A stretch of 64,000 bases of DNA from Thermosporothrix hazakensis (GCF_003253565.1 NZ_QKUF01000021.1:45754-109753); one strand, 5' to 3'. Positions 9,480-19,277 are shown, numbered from the stretch's first letter. Program-made: numbers and translations. Notes: generated from the sequence alone by a model not told the origin.

Positions 9480-12086
9480 TTACATGGCACTTAGCGGGTC
9501 AATGTCAATCTCCCAATCTGGCGCATCAATCACACGCAACAGCCGATGCAGATCAGGACCGCGTAATAACATCTGCCAGCGATATTTCTCCTTGACGCGC
9601 TCGGGGAAGGCAGGAGCCGGGCCCACGATATCGGTGTCATTCATGTTTAGTAGTCTGATCCACTCGGTTATCTGCGCTTGCAAGCGCAGCGCCTCATGCT
9701 GACAGCGGGACCGCTTCCGATGAGCATACGTAAACTTCGCGAACTGGCGAAAGGGAGGATAGGCAAAACGACGTCGTACCTCTCTCTCCGCGGCATAAAA
9801 CTCATGATAATCATGGCGTGAAGCGGTCTCAATACAGAAATGTTGAGGATTAAAAGTCTGAATAATGACGGTGCCGGGCTCTGATCCTCGTCCAGCGCGT
9901 CCGGCAACCTGGGTGAGCAGCGTGAACGCCCGTTCGGATGCCGAATAGTCGGGAACATTGAGAGCGATATCAGCTGAGACCACTCCGACCAGCGTAACAC
10001 CGGGCAGATCAAGCCCTTTCGCGATCATCTGCGTTCCAATGAGAATGTCGGCATCACGGCGGGCAAAGCGCTCCAGCAGCTCTGCATGAGCATGCCTGTT
10101 ACGCGCTGTATCACGATCCCAGCGCAACAGACGCGCCTCGGGGAACAGTCGCTGAATGGTCTCCTGGACCTTCTCTGTTCCCAGGCCAAAATAGCGAATC
10201 CCCGCGCTATGACAGGAAGGGCAGAAATGCAGCATGTTCATCTGTAGCCCGCAATAATGGCAGAGCAGAATCTGCTCGGTTGCATGGTACGTCAGGGGAA
10301 TATCGCAGCGATTACAGAGCGCCACATAGCCGCAATCGCGACAGAGCACAAAGCTGGCCGCGCCACGACGATTGAGAAAGAGAATGGCCTGCTGCTTGCG
10401 TTCCAGTACCGTGCGAAGCTCCTCCTGCAAGCGACGGCTGATAATACTGGTATGGCCCGCTCGCAGCTCATTACGCAAGTCAACAATCTCAACCGGGGGG
10501 AGCGTCGCCCCGATACGTCCCTTGAGCGAAACCAGTTCATAAACGCCCTGCTCAGCACGATAAAACGACTCGACTGAAGGCGTGGCACTGCCAAGCACCA
10601 CTGGAATATGGAGGATCTCGCCAAGCCGGAGTGCAGCTTCACGTGCATGATAGGTCGGTTTGGTGCTGCTCTGTTTGTAGGCGGCCTCGTGCTCCTCGTC
10701 GATAATGATAATCCCCAGATCGGGAACAGGGGCAAAGAGCGCTGACCGGGAGCCGATCACTATATCGACAGCGCCAGAACGAATACGCTGCCATTCCTCA
10801 TGGCGTTCACCCGTGCTCAGCTCACTATGCATAATGGCGATTCGACCGGGGAAACGAGCCGCCACCCGTTGCACTGCTTGCGTGGTCAGAGCAATTTCAG
10901 GAACAAGCACAATGCCGCGCTTTCCCCGTGCGACAAGGCTGGCTAGCGCCTGCAAATAGATCTCCGTTTTTCCGCTTCCCGTAATACCATGTAGCAGAAT
11001 TGGCGTGGGCACCTCACCCTCCTCGCCACGGGCCGCAGCAGCGAGGATCCGGTTCAATGCTGCCTGTTGCTCGTCGGTCAGTTGCAGCGGTGACGAGAGT
11101 GGGATCACCTGTCCAAGCAGAGGATCACGCCGAATCGCGATTTTCTCGATTTTGACGATGCCCTCTTTCTCCATACTGCGCAATTGCCCGGCAGTGAGAC
11201 CGGTTGCCTGACAGAGGGTGTACGGCGTCCAGGGATTATTGCGATTGATGCTCTGTTGCAGCAGATCCAGCGCGGCAAGCTGTCGCTGCGCTGCCACTGT
11301 GTTCGCGTCCAGTTTTGGCAGTGCCTCACCCGCAGCGATGCCGGTCTTGCTCCACGGGCTGACGCCAGCCGGAGCGAGCGAGGAGGCTGGCTGCTGAAGC
11401 GCCTGCCTTACTTTTGCCTCACGCTCCTCACGCCACTCAAGCAATTGCTCACCGCGCGCGATCAGCGTCACAACCCGCTTCATACGGGGTTTTACTTTTG
11501 GCCCGGAAAGGCTGGGCTCACGCACAATAAACGGATTCTCGCGGATCTCGCGGATCAGCTTCTGCGCCTGCGTCGGGCCAAGCAGTTTCGTTAAGCGCTT
11601 CTCCTCAATGGCTCCCTCCTCCTGTAAGAGCCCGAGCAGCGCTCGCAGCCGTAAGGAGGCCTGATCTGTTGTCTCACCCGGCTCCAGATCATTGGAGAGG
11701 CGCAGCACAAATTGTGAGCGCCGCACCAGCCCGGGAGAGAGCATCATCCAGGCAACCAGCGCCAGAGGCGTGACATAATACTCGGCGATCCATTCCGCTA
11801 ACGCACGTTGATGGGGAAGCAGTACCGGTTCTGGATCAAGCAGCGAATGAATCGGGCGCAGTTCAAAAGCACGGACGCCCTCCGGCTCATCTTCATCATC
11901 GAGAACAGGTCCTTCCGAATCGTCCAGCAATGCCCAGACAATCCCCTCAACCAGACGTTCCCCATATGGTGCGGCAACCAGTTGGCCGGGTTGTAATGCA
12001 GCCTCCAACTCCACAGGCACCTGATAGGTTAACAGTGGTTGCTCAATAGTCCACCGTGCAGCAGACGGCACAATAGCAGCTAGCAT
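9480..12086 (-). CDS. priA: Primosomal replication restart helicase PriA
   Basis: An 868-residue superfamily 2 helicase that recognises stalled forks and reloads the replisome. Domains in order: the 3'-DNA-binding N-terminus (PLLTYQVPVELEAALQPG), a winged-helix region, Walker A LLHGITGSGKTEIY, DEEH box IIIDEEHEAAYKQ, a zinc-binding block with paired CxxC motifs (CRDCGY, CNRC, CHYC, CPSC), and helicase motif VI region QVAGRAGRG. It is longer than E. coli PriA, mostly in the linker between the N-terminal part and helicase core. The ATG at 12086 begins 13 bases after the mutL stop, so mutL and priA form an operon. Confidence 0.96.
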   Translation of the reverse strand: MLAAIVPSAARWTIEQPLLTYQVPVELEAALQPGQLVAAPYGERLVEGIVWALLDDSEGPVLDDEDEPEGVRAFELRPIHSLLDPEPVLLPHQRALAEWIAEYYVTPLALVAWMMLSPGLVRRSQFVLRLSNDLEPGETTDQASLRLRALLGLLQEEGAIEEKRLTKLLGPTQAQKLIREIRENPFIVREPSLSGPKVKPRMKRVVTLIARGEQLLEWREEREAKVRQALQQPASSLAPAGVSPWSKTGIAAGEALPKLDANTVAAQRQLAALDLLQQSINRNNPWTPYTLCQATGLTAGQLRSMEKEGIVKIEKIAIRRDPLLGQVIPLSSPLQLTDEQQAALNRILAAAARGEEGEVPTPILLHGITGSGKTEIYLQALASLVARGKRGIVLVPEIALTTQAVQRVAARFPGRIAIMHSELSTGERHEEWQRIRSGAVDIVIGSRSALFAPVPDLGIIIIDEEHEAAYKQSSTKPTYHAREAALRLGEILHIPVVLGSATPSVESFYRAEQGVYELVSLKGRIGATLPPVEIVDLRNELRAGHTSIISRRLQEELRTVLERKQQAILFLNRRGAASFVLCRDCGYVALCNRCDIPLTYHATEQILLCHYCGLQMNMLHFCPSCHSAGIRYFGLGTEKVQETIQRLFPEARLLRWDRDTARNRHAHAELLERFARRDADILIGTQMIAKGLDLPGVTLVGVVSADIALNVPDYSASERAFTLLTQVAGRAGRGSEPGTVIIQTFNPQHFCIETASRHDYHEFYAAEREVRRRFAYPPFRQFAKFTYAHRKRSRCQHEALRLQAQITEWIRLLNMNDTDIVGPAPAFPERVKEKYRWQMLLRGPDLHRLLRVIDAPDWEIDIDPLSAM

Positions 12087-12099
12087 ACAATACTCACAT

Positions 12100-14196
12100 C
12101 TACCGACGCTCAAACTCGTGTGCAAGGGCAGATAAGCCAAAGTTAATCATCGTTGGCCGCCCATGACAACAACTGAACGGCGCTTTCGTCTGCTGTAACT
12201 GCTCGATCATCTCCCGCATCTCGGCAACGGTCAAAAAGTAGTTCTGCTTGATCGCAGCTTTGCAAGCGACATTTGCCAGCGCCTGTTCTTCCCAGGTCTC
12301 AGTATGACCCAGATTCTCTTCTGCCGTCAACTCCACCAGGAGTTCTTGTAAGGAGGCCTTATTCAAACGCTTGACCAGCACATCAGGAACCGCACTGATC
12401 GAGACCGTCTTACCATCCTCAATCGCCAACGCGAAGCCGATATGTTCCAGTTGAGCGCGATGTTCCTCAAGGGCTTCAAGCTCTGTTGGAGCAAGCGTGA
12501 TTTCAATTGGAGTCAGCAGGAGCTGCGATAGGGGAGTACGCGCCTTCCAGTTCGCGACCATGCGTTCCAGCAAGATGCGCTCGTGTGCTGCATGCTGATC
12601 GATCAAATACATGCCGTCGGGCCCTTCGGTCACAATATAGCTCTGCGCAAGCTGGCCGATGACCCGAAGTTTTGGAAAATGAACCGGGCGTTCCGGCACA
12701 AGCGCCGTCTCCACAGGCCGCACTACCGGCTCGACGGGCAGCGCTATCGGTTCAGCGGGCACGGGAACAGGAGCGACCTCGACCGGCGGAGGCGAAACAA
12801 CAGGAGGGAGCTCTTCCTGAGACGGTACCGACGTTATCTCTTCAGGCAAAGTAATCCCGAGCGTGGGCGGCATCCGAGAAGGTGCGTGCGCGGCGGTCCG
12901 GCTTGCTGTCGGTTCGGGCTGCTTCGGCTCCTCAACCGGTGCCGGCTTGACGGGTTTTTCCTGTGGGGTCACGCGGACATGGCCCTGCCAGAGACGCGAG
13001 AGCAGCGGCGGCTTCGTTCCCGTCTCCTCCTCGGTAAATGTGATCCAGGGACTATCAGCCGGGAATGTAGTCTCTTCCTTCTGCGTGGGAAGTGGCTGTT
13101 CTGTGGTCGGTTCCTCTTCTTCTACCGGCAATTCCTTTTCCCGGGCCTTTGGTGGCTCAGGAGCGCTTTTCGGCTGCCACTGTGGGAGTTGTGGATCTGC
13201 CAGCAGAGCCTTGCGTACCGCCCGTAAAATTGAGGCATATACACGGCGTTCTTTGAGAAAGCGAATCTCGGTTTTCGCGGGATGCACATTCACATCCAGC
13301 AAAGCCGGGTCAATCTGAATATTCATCACAGCCAGCGGATGCCGTCCCGCCAGCAAAAGCGAGTGATAGGCGTTCTCGACCGCTGCCGTCAAGACCCGAC
13401 TCATCACCCAACGCCGATTGACAAAGAAAGAGATATGTTGCCGGGTACTTTTATAACAAGAAGGACGACTGGTATAGCCCTGTACCAGCGGGTAATCAGT
13501 ATCGTCATCATGTTCGTCATCGCCGTCGACGGGCACCATCTGTTGCGCGATTTGCAGCCCATACACCTCAACCAGTACGCTGAAGAGTTTACCATCTCCG
13601 GGTGTCGCAAAAACCTGCCGATTCTCGCTAAAAACCATAAAGCGAATCTCGGGATAGGCAAGCGCATACTGTTCCAGCAAATGCAGGCAGTGGCTGACCT
13701 CGGTGTTTCGACTTTTGAGGAACTTCAGGCGAGCAGGCACAGCGCTGAACAGATTTCGTACTGTGATAGTGGTCCCTACCGCAACAGCAGCGGGTGTCAC
13801 CTCCGAAATACGGCCATTCTGAGCCTGGATCTGCGCACCATGTTCAGCATCACGCGGGCGGCTCTGAAGCGAGACATCAGCTACCGCTGCGATACTGGCA
13901 AGGGCTTCCCCCCTGAAACCAAGTGAGCGAATATTTTCTAGATCATCGATAGAGGCGACTTTACTGGTTGCATGGCGCGATAAAGCCAGCGGCAATTCAT
14001 CAGCAGTAATGCCACACCCGTTATCCGTCACTCGAATAAGTTGCAGTCCCCCATGCATCAGATCAACGCGTATCTGAGTTGAGCCGGCATCTATACTGTT
14101 CTCGATCAGTTCTTTCACAACGGAGGCGGGCCGCTCTACCACTTCACCAGCCGCAATCTTCGCCGCAACATCTGGCGCAAGTTGACGTATAGGCAT
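12100..14196 (-). CDS. mutL: DNA mismatch repair protein MutL
   Basis: A 698-residue MutL, the ATP-dependent mediator of mismatch repair. The GHKL ATPase N-terminus shows KELIENSIDAGST, DNGCGI and SLGFRGEAL. A proline- and glutamate-rich linker (about residues 340-500) joins it to the dimerisation domain. That domain carries the metal-binding endonuclease motif DQHAAHERILLE and the downstream ACKAAIKQN and CCHGRP elements, so this is a nicking-competent MutL of organisms without MutH. MutS is not in the window. It heads the operon with priA. Confidence 0.97.
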   Translation of the reverse strand: MPIRQLAPDVAAKIAAGEVVERPASVVKELIENSIDAGSTQIRVDLMHGGLQLIRVTDNGCGITADELPLALSRHATSKVASIDDLENIRSLGFRGEALASIAAVADVSLQSRPRDAEHGAQIQAQNGRISEVTPAAVAVGTTITVRNLFSAVPARLKFLKSRNTEVSHCLHLLEQYALAYPEIRFMVFSENRQVFATPGDGKLFSVLVEVYGLQIAQQMVPVDGDDEHDDDTDYPLVQGYTSRPSCYKSTRQHISFFVNRRWVMSRVLTAAVENAYHSLLLAGRHPLAVMNIQIDPALLDVNVHPAKTEIRFLKERRVYASILRAVRKALLADPQLPQWQPKSAPEPPKAREKELPVEEEEPTTEQPLPTQKEETTFPADSPWITFTEEETGTKPPLLSRLWQGHVRVTPQEKPVKPAPVEEPKQPEPTASRTAAHAPSRMPPTLGITLPEEITSVPSQEELPPVVSPPPVEVAPVPVPAEPIALPVEPVVRPVETALVPERPVHFPKLRVIGQLAQSYIVTEGPDGMYLIDQHAAHERILLERMVANWKARTPLSQLLLTPIEITLAPTELEALEEHRAQLEHIGFALAIEDGKTVSISAVPDVLVKRLNKASLQELLVELTAEENLGHTETWEEQALANVACKAAIKQNYFLTVAEMREMIEQLQQTKAPFSCCHGRPTMINFGLSALAHEFERR

Positions 14197-14334
14197 TGTT
14201 TCTCTTCCCCGGCAATATTGTTGTCTTTAAGAACGATTGTTCATGGATGATTATAACACAGTCCACGCTCGTTGTAGAGCCCTACTTTTTTCCTGGAACC
14301 AGTTTAAGCACTTAAAAAACGCAGGAACTGAAAG

Positions 14335-14351
14335 TCTCTATACTATAGAGA
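14335..14351. promoter_or_regulatory. 17-base perfect palindrome, possible operator
   Basis: TCTCTATA (14335-14342) and TATAGAGA (14344-14351) flank a single C. The centre also reads as a -10-like TATACT. It lies in the gap between mutL and the plus-strand genes, about 140 bases upstream of the small gene at 14488, and could control either direction. Confidence 0.35.
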
Positions 14352-14487
14352 GAACATATGCGGCCGTGCGGCTCTATCCTCAAAAATGAGCGCACAGCGT
14401 CATTCTACCAGAATATGTTTTGAATGCATACAGCCGTCACAGCCTCTGTAGTGGTTTTGCCCGGGTAAGGACAAGGAGCAAAAGCCC

Positions 14488-14634
14488 ATGCCAGTTCTAC
14501 TGATGATACGTCCATCGCACAAACAGCTTGTTCCCCGCATACCATTCTTCTCTAGCGAGCCCGACGAAGAGGATGAAGAATCGGGCTGTCCGGGCCCCTA
14601 TGATGATGATGGGGATCTCGTTTTTCTACCCTAG
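14488..14634 (+). CDS. Small acidic protein, 48 residues, unknown
   Basis: A short frame with all the marks of a real gene: AAGGAG at 14473-14478 nine bases before the ATG, a TAG stop, and an intrinsic terminator starting 12 bases later. The protein begins MPVLLMIRPS, continues to SEPDEEDEESG and ends DDDGDLVFLP; the second half is strongly acidic. I do not recognise it. It has no membrane helix and one cysteine. It stands alone between mutL and an M20 peptidase gene. An origin as a transcribed leader is possible, but the SD-ORF-terminator layout favours a gene. Confidence 0.6.
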   Translation: MPVLLMIRPSHKQLVPRIPFFSSEPDEEDEESGCPGPYDDDGDLVFLP

Positions 14635-14646
14635 AACAAGCGTGCT

Positions 14647-14680
14647 GCGGTGGCTCCTGTCAGGGTCACCGCTTTTCTCG
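14647..14680 (+). terminator. Intrinsic terminator after the 48-residue gene
   Basis: A 10-bp stem with two G-T pairs (14647-14656 with 14663-14672), 6-base loop CTGTCA, then TTTTCTCG. It separates the small gene from the peptidase gene. Confidence 0.75.
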
Positions 14681-14771
14681 GGATAAAGCCGCCAGAAACC
14701 TTTACTTAGGATGCTGTACAATGCTACCATGAAGAGAGAGTTCCGCTTATAGATAGAAAGGGTTTTGGCTG

Positions 14772-16136
14772 ATGTCCCAACTGGAAACATACATCACAGA
14801 GAACGAACAGCGTTTTCTAGAAGACCTCAAAGGTTGGCTCCGTATTCCCAGTATCAGCACGCTTCCCGAGCATGCGAAGGATGTACGTCAGGCAGCCGAA
14901 TACGCGGTCAATCAATTACAACGGATCGGCTTTGATGCCACGTTGATCGAGACCAAAGGTCATCCCCTCGTTTATGGGGAATGGCTCAAAGCAGAGGGAA
15001 AACCCACACTTCTTATTTACGGTCACTATGACGTTCAGCCCGTTGATCCTATAGAGCTCTGGGAAAGCCCCCCTTTTGAGCCAACTATCCGCAATGGTAA
15101 CATCTACAGCCGCGGCGCAAGCGACGACAAGGGCCAGACAATGCTGATTCTCAAAGCGCTTGAAACGCTGATGGCCGTTGAAGGCAAGCTTCCGCTGAAT
15201 GTGCGCGTCCTGATTGAAGGCGAGGAAGAGGCCGGCGGCGCGTCTATTGAGCACTATGTCAAGTTTGAGCATGAGAAGCTGAAATGCGATGCGGTCTTTA
15301 TCTGTGATACCGGGATGCCGTCAGCCGATATTCCTGCCCTGGTTGCCGGACTGCGCGGCATTATCGCCGCCGAGATCGAGGTACATGGCGCTCGGCGTGA
15401 CCTGCATTCTGGCGTCTATGGTGGCGTTGCCCCCAATCCCCTTCACGCGCTATCCCTGATTATCAGCCGCCTCAAAGGAGAGGATGGGCACATCAACATC
15501 CCCGGCCTGTATGATAAGCTGCGTCCGGCTCCCGAGGTGGAGAAGGAGTTCTGGAGAAACGATCCGCTGCACCTGGGCGAAAGCATGCTCAAGGAGATGG
15601 GCATCAAACAGTTCGTAGGGGAAAACAACTATCCGCCACTGGAACGTGTCTGGGCACGTCCCACCTTCGAGGTACATGGGATCGTCGGAGGCTTCACAGG
15701 TGAAGGCTCCAAGACCGTGATCCCCGCAGTCGCAAAGGCCAAAGTCAGCCTGCGCCTTCCGCCCGATCTGAAGCCAGATGAAGTCTTTGAGCTGCTTCAG
15801 AAGGCAGTGAAAGATGTTGCTCCGGCAGGAGTCGACGTCACTGTGCACATGGGTCATGGAGGTGATGGGCTGGTCGTCAATCCTGAAGCACCGATTATGC
15901 AGGCAGCCGCCGAAGCGCTGAAAGAGGTCTACGGCAAAGAGCCGATCTACACTCGCGAGGGAGGCTCTATTCCCATAGCGGCCCTCTTCAACTCCACGCT
16001 CAATGTACCCGTGGTGCTGATGGGCTTTGCTCTGCCCGATGACAACCTGCATGCCCCGAACGAGAAATACTCTATCGATCAGTTCTTCAAGGGCGTGCGC
16101 ACTGTCATCCGCTTCCTGCAAAATGCGGGAGCATAA
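14772..16136 (+). CDS. M20 family metallopeptidase (dipeptidase-like), copy 1
   Basis: A 454-residue zinc peptidase of the M20 group. Metal and catalytic motifs are present: YGHYDVQPVDP, SDDKGQ and EGEEEAGG; the later histidine region lies near HSGVYGG. Members cleave dipeptides or deacylate amino acids; the cytosolic nonspecific dipeptidase branch (like DapE/CNDP) fits best, with the typical bacterial-type lid domain in the middle (about residues 200-320). It lacks a signal peptide, so it is cytoplasmic. It is followed by its own terminator and then by a second M20 gene. Confidence 0.92.
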   Translation: MSQLETYITENEQRFLEDLKGWLRIPSISTLPEHAKDVRQAAEYAVNQLQRIGFDATLIETKGHPLVYGEWLKAEGKPTLLIYGHYDVQPVDPIELWESPPFEPTIRNGNIYSRGASDDKGQTMLILKALETLMAVEGKLPLNVRVLIEGEEEAGGASIEHYVKFEHEKLKCDAVFICDTGMPSADIPALVAGLRGIIAAEIEVHGARRDLHSGVYGGVAPNPLHALSLIISRLKGEDGHINIPGLYDKLRPAPEVEKEFWRNDPLHLGESMLKEMGIKQFVGENNYPPLERVWARPTFEVHGIVGGFTGEGSKTVIPAVAKAKVSLRLPPDLKPDEVFELLQKAVKDVAPAGVDVTVHMGHGGDGLVVNPEAPIMQAAAEALKEVYGKEPIYTREGGSIPIAALFNSTLNVPVVLMGFALPDDNLHAPNEKYSIDQFFKGVRTVIRFLQNAGA

Positions 16137-16145
16137 GCCCCGGAA

Positions 16146-16189
16146 GGGAGCGCCGAAAGCCAGGTGTACGGTGCTCCCTTTTTCTTTTT
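16146..16189 (+). terminator. Intrinsic terminator between the two M20 genes
   Basis: A 10-bp stem with one G-T pair (16146-16155 with 16169-16178), 13-base loop, then TTTTTCTTTTT. Confidence 0.85.
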
Positions 16190-16227
16190 CCCCCTCACTG
16201 ACACCTCACAGGACGAAAGGAGAAGAC

Positions 16228-17601
16228 ATGATGTCAGTCGACATGCAGCGCATCCAGACCTATCTATCAGAACATGCCGGAGAGGCTCAAGAGCTTCTTG
16301 AGCGACTCTGTCGTCAACCCAGTATTTCCGCTCAGAACATCGGTATCGCTGAAATGGCCAATCTGGTGGAAACGTTGCTGCAAGAAAGCGGCTTCTCTAC
16401 ACAGAAACTCGTGGCTCAAGGAAGCGCCCCAGCCGTGTTCGGGGAAATTCGCGGACGCAGTTCCTTTACCCTTCTTCTCTATAACCACTATGATGTTCAG
16501 CCTCCCGAGCCGCTGGAGCTGTGGGAATCGCCGCCCTTTGAACCGACAGTCCGTGATGGCAAGCTCTACGCCCGGGGCGTTGCCGATAACAAGGCTGAAA
16601 TCGCGACGCGCCTGACCGCGATTCGTGCCCTGCTGGCTCTCTATGGCGAGCTCCCCATCACCATTCGCTGGCTTATTGAGGGCGAAGAGGAGATCGGAAG
16701 CGTCAACTTTGACGCCATCGCCGAGAAATACACGCATCTTTTGCAGGCTGATGGTGCGCTCTGGGAAGGCGCGAACTTTGGCGACAACGGGCGTCCAGAG
16801 CTGATGCTTGGCGCGAAAGGGCTGCTCTATGTCCAGCTTGATGCCGATGGACTCGGGGTTGACGCGCACTCGGGCTCAGCGCCGATTCTCCCGAGCGCCG
16901 CGTGGAAGCTGGTACAGGCACTGGCGACGCTCCGTTCACCATCTGGCAAGGTACTGATTCCCGGCTTCTACGATGCGGTGAAAGAGCCCACCGAGCAACA
17001 GATTGCCGCCCTTGCGGCACAGGATGATACCGAAGAGCAGTACAAACAGGCCTACCATTTCGAGGAGTTTGTGGATGGCCTGAGCGGGCTGGAACTGCGC
17101 AAGCGGCAGGCATTTGCGCCGACCTGCAATATTGCTGGACTGCTCAGCGGCTACACAGGAGAGGGAACCAAAACGGTCTTACCCGCCCGCGCAATGGCAA
17201 AACTTGATTTCCGTCTGGTGCCCGATCAGGACCCTGAAGATATTCTGGCAAAGCTTAAAGCGCATCTTGTAACTCAGGGATACGGCGATATCCGTATAAC
17301 GGCCTTTGATTATTGCCGGGCCGATATGACGCCGATTGAAGATCCCTTTGTGCAGCGCATTCAGGCCATTGCGGAAGCTTTCGCGGGCAAGCCTGCCGAG
17401 ATTACACCGCTTGGTGGAGGGACGCTGCCCCTGCTGGAATCCCTGCGTAAGCGGGTCGGCTTGCCGGGTCTGTCAGCTCCGGGGAATGCCGCCTACTGGG
17501 GAAGCGCCGCTCACTCACCCAACGAAAATATCAGACTGGCTGATCTTGAGCGTGCAGTGCAGTTCAATTGCTATCTGTTCGCCTCTCTGGGAGAAGCATA
17601 A
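16228..17601 (+). CDS. M20 family metallopeptidase, copy 2
   Basis: A 457-residue relative of the preceding peptidase with the same catalytic layout: NHYDVQPPEP, ADNKAE and EGEEEIGS, then HSGSAP in the lid. The divergence from copy 1 is considerable, so the two probably differ in substrate. The frame extends back into copy 1, but AAAGGAG at 16216-16222 precedes the ATGs at 16228 and 16231, so translation starts there. A terminator separates it from copy 1, so it may have its own promoter or rely on read-through. Confidence 0.9.
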   Translation: MMSVDMQRIQTYLSEHAGEAQELLERLCRQPSISAQNIGIAEMANLVETLLQESGFSTQKLVAQGSAPAVFGEIRGRSSFTLLLYNHYDVQPPEPLELWESPPFEPTVRDGKLYARGVADNKAEIATRLTAIRALLALYGELPITIRWLIEGEEEIGSVNFDAIAEKYTHLLQADGALWEGANFGDNGRPELMLGAKGLLYVQLDADGLGVDAHSGSAPILPSAAWKLVQALATLRSPSGKVLIPGFYDAVKEPTEQQIAALAAQDDTEEQYKQAYHFEEFVDGLSGLELRKRQAFAPTCNIAGLLSGYTGEGTKTVLPARAMAKLDFRLVPDQDPEDILAKLKAHLVTQGYGDIRITAFDYCRADMTPIEDPFVQRIQAIAEAFAGKPAEITPLGGGTLPLLESLRKRVGLPGLSAPGNAAYWGSAAHSPNENIRLADLERAVQFNCYLFASLGEA

Positions 17602-17617
17602 GTCGGGATATTCGGGG

Positions 17618-17693
17618 GCGACGTGGGGCCCTGATAGCTCCTGTGGCTACCAGGGACCCCACGTCGCTACCACGTCATGTTGAATAGCCACAG
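17618..17693. terminator. Large hairpin between convergent genes, with a competing pairing
   Basis: An 11-bp perfect stem (GCGACGTGGGG 17618-17628 with its complement 17657-17667) extends inward with CCCTG/CAGGG. No T-run follows on either strand. The loop segment TCCTGTGGCTA (17639-17649) is exactly complementary to TAGCCACAGGA (17683-17693), so two alternative folds exist. Confidence 0.5.
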
Positions 17694-17728
17694 GACAATC
17701 AGCAGGACCTGCACGCGCATCTGCCAGC

Positions 17729-18853
17729 CTACCAGGGTTTATTCAGAACAACATCCTGTACCATCTGTTGCATCAGGTAATGGGTCACGGCATGGACACT
17801 GCCCGTTTCATGATAAACAGCAAGCTGTCGATCCGCTCCGGTCCCTCGGGGATCTTCAAGCAGAGCACGGAGATAGTTGATCTCGCGGCGACTGCCCAGA
17901 TCATCAAGCACATCGTCTACAAAATCCAGCATCTCGTTCACGGCATCCCGCATCGACATGCGTCGCGCCTGCACAAAGTCGACATATTCCGCATCGAGAC
18001 CATAGCGAGCGGCCCTCCATTTATTCTCTTCAATATATGTAGGAGGCAAAACCTGCGTCGCCAGATTCCGTTCATGCAGACGGGTTACCTTCGCAACCAA
18101 TGCCTGGCAGAGTGCGGCCAATGCAATCGTATCTTCAAAGGTCGCAGGCATATCAGCAATGCGGAACTCAACAGTCTGGTAGAACGGATGCGGGCGAATA
18201 TCCCACCAGATGCGTTTTCCGTCGTCAATACAGCCGGTTTTGATAAGTTCCTGTACGTATGTATCGAATTCCCGGGTGGACTGGAAGAGGATCGGGACAC
18301 CAGAGCGAGGAAAGCGCCGCCAGACAATGGAACGCCATGACTTGATGCCGGAATCGCGCCCGGCCCAGAAAGGCGAGTTCGTCGAGAGCGCCAGAATATG
18401 CGGTAGCCAGGTACGCAACTGATTCATCAGCGGCACAGCCAGTTCATGCGAGTCAATACCTACATGCACATGCAAGCCAAAGATCAGGATTGAGCGCCCG
18501 ACATCCTGAAACTCTTCCTCCAACTTCTCATAGCGCTCATTCTGTGTGCGTATCTGGTCGTGCCAACTGGAGATAGGATGCGTACCCGCACTGATCAGGG
18601 CCAGTCCTTCGGACTCAACCAGTTGTCCCAGGATGGAATGCATATGCTGTAAATCAAGGCGCAAAGCAGCGATATTCGGACAGACATTCGAGATCAGCTC
18701 TACAGTTGACTGTAACATTTCTGCCTTCATGTGTTCACCCAGGATGGACGCGCCTTTTTCCAGAATTGTGTGAATATGGGATGCAAGATGGCCGGTCTTT
18801 TTATCAACCATCTGAAATTCTTCTTCGACGCCGAGGGTGAAACGCTGCGCCAT
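17729..18853 (-). CDS. ybdK: Carboxylate-amine ligase, YbdK/GCS2 type
   Basis: A 374-residue member of the GCS2 glutamate-cysteine ligase family (YbdK branch). Visible marks are the N-terminal TLGVEEEFQMVD, the AEMLQSTVEL segment, FGLHVHVGI with its metal-binding histidines, and PHPFYQTVEFRIADMPATF. YbdK itself has weak gamma-glutamylcysteine synthetase activity; in organisms without glutathione such genes may serve ergothioneine or another thiol. AAGGAG stands before the ATG at 18853. It is preceded by an unusually long leader (about 460 bases from the cdd stop) with an attenuator-like hairpin. Confidence 0.88.
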   Translation of the reverse strand: MAQRFTLGVEEEFQMVDKKTGHLASHIHTILEKGASILGEHMKAEMLQSTVELISNVCPNIAALRLDLQHMHSILGQLVESEGLALISAGTHPISSWHDQIRTQNERYEKLEEEFQDVGRSILIFGLHVHVGIDSHELAVPLMNQLRTWLPHILALSTNSPFWAGRDSGIKSWRSIVWRRFPRSGVPILFQSTREFDTYVQELIKTGCIDDGKRIWWDIRPHPFYQTVEFRIADMPATFEDTIALAALCQALVAKVTRLHERNLATQVLPPTYIEENKWRAARYGLDAEYVDFVQARRMSMRDAVNEMLDFVDDVLDDLGSRREINYLRALLEDPRGTGADRQLAVYHETGSVHAVTHYLMQQMVQDVVLNKPW

Positions 18854-18965
18854 AGCACATACTCCTTCCTGCGATCAAGCAAACACAGGGTAACAGCAGA
18901 CAACAAAGGAGAGTACGGTTCAGGCTTTGCGGTGATCCACACTCCTCTATGAGAGGAAGATGCGA

Positions 18966-19025
18966 GAAAAACCGTGTCCTGTTGTCTCCTCTCCCGTTAT
19001 GCCACCCTCGGGGGACACATACGGT
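18966..19025 (-). promoter_or_regulatory. Attenuator-like hairpin in the leader of the YbdK-type gene
   Basis: Read on the minus strand, ACCGT (19025-19021) plus GTCC pair with GGAC plus ACGGT, and the stem is followed at once by TTTTTCTCG. The loop contains AGGGTGGC, vaguely like a T-box core, but the rest of a T-box is not evident. Confidence 0.35.
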
Positions 19026-19277
19026 GGCACATACAGAACAAAGAGAGGAGTCACGACAGGCAGGCACGATCCACTCATCAAAAGAGAGGAAAGAAAAAAG
19101 CAGAGCCCAGAAACACCTGTACTTTACAACTCCGAGCCAGTTTTCAGAAGCAGAACGTGTTCGATTGTTGTGGTACTGGAGCACAGAAGCGCCAAACCAC
19201 ATTGGACACCTCTAGCGAAGAACGCAATTGACGCACCAGGGGAGCCGCACTACAAGTTGTTATATCCGGGACTTATA

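Noticed and set aside
13282..13926. 214-codon plus-strand frame opposite mutL
   Set aside because: The opposite strand encodes conserved GHKL ATPase motifs; this frame is a shadow.
18966..19060. T-box riboswitch before the YbdK-type gene
   Set aside because: AGGGTGGC is suggestive, but no stem I with specifier loop and no proper T-box/terminator alternation could be drawn, so only an attenuator-like hairpin is listed.
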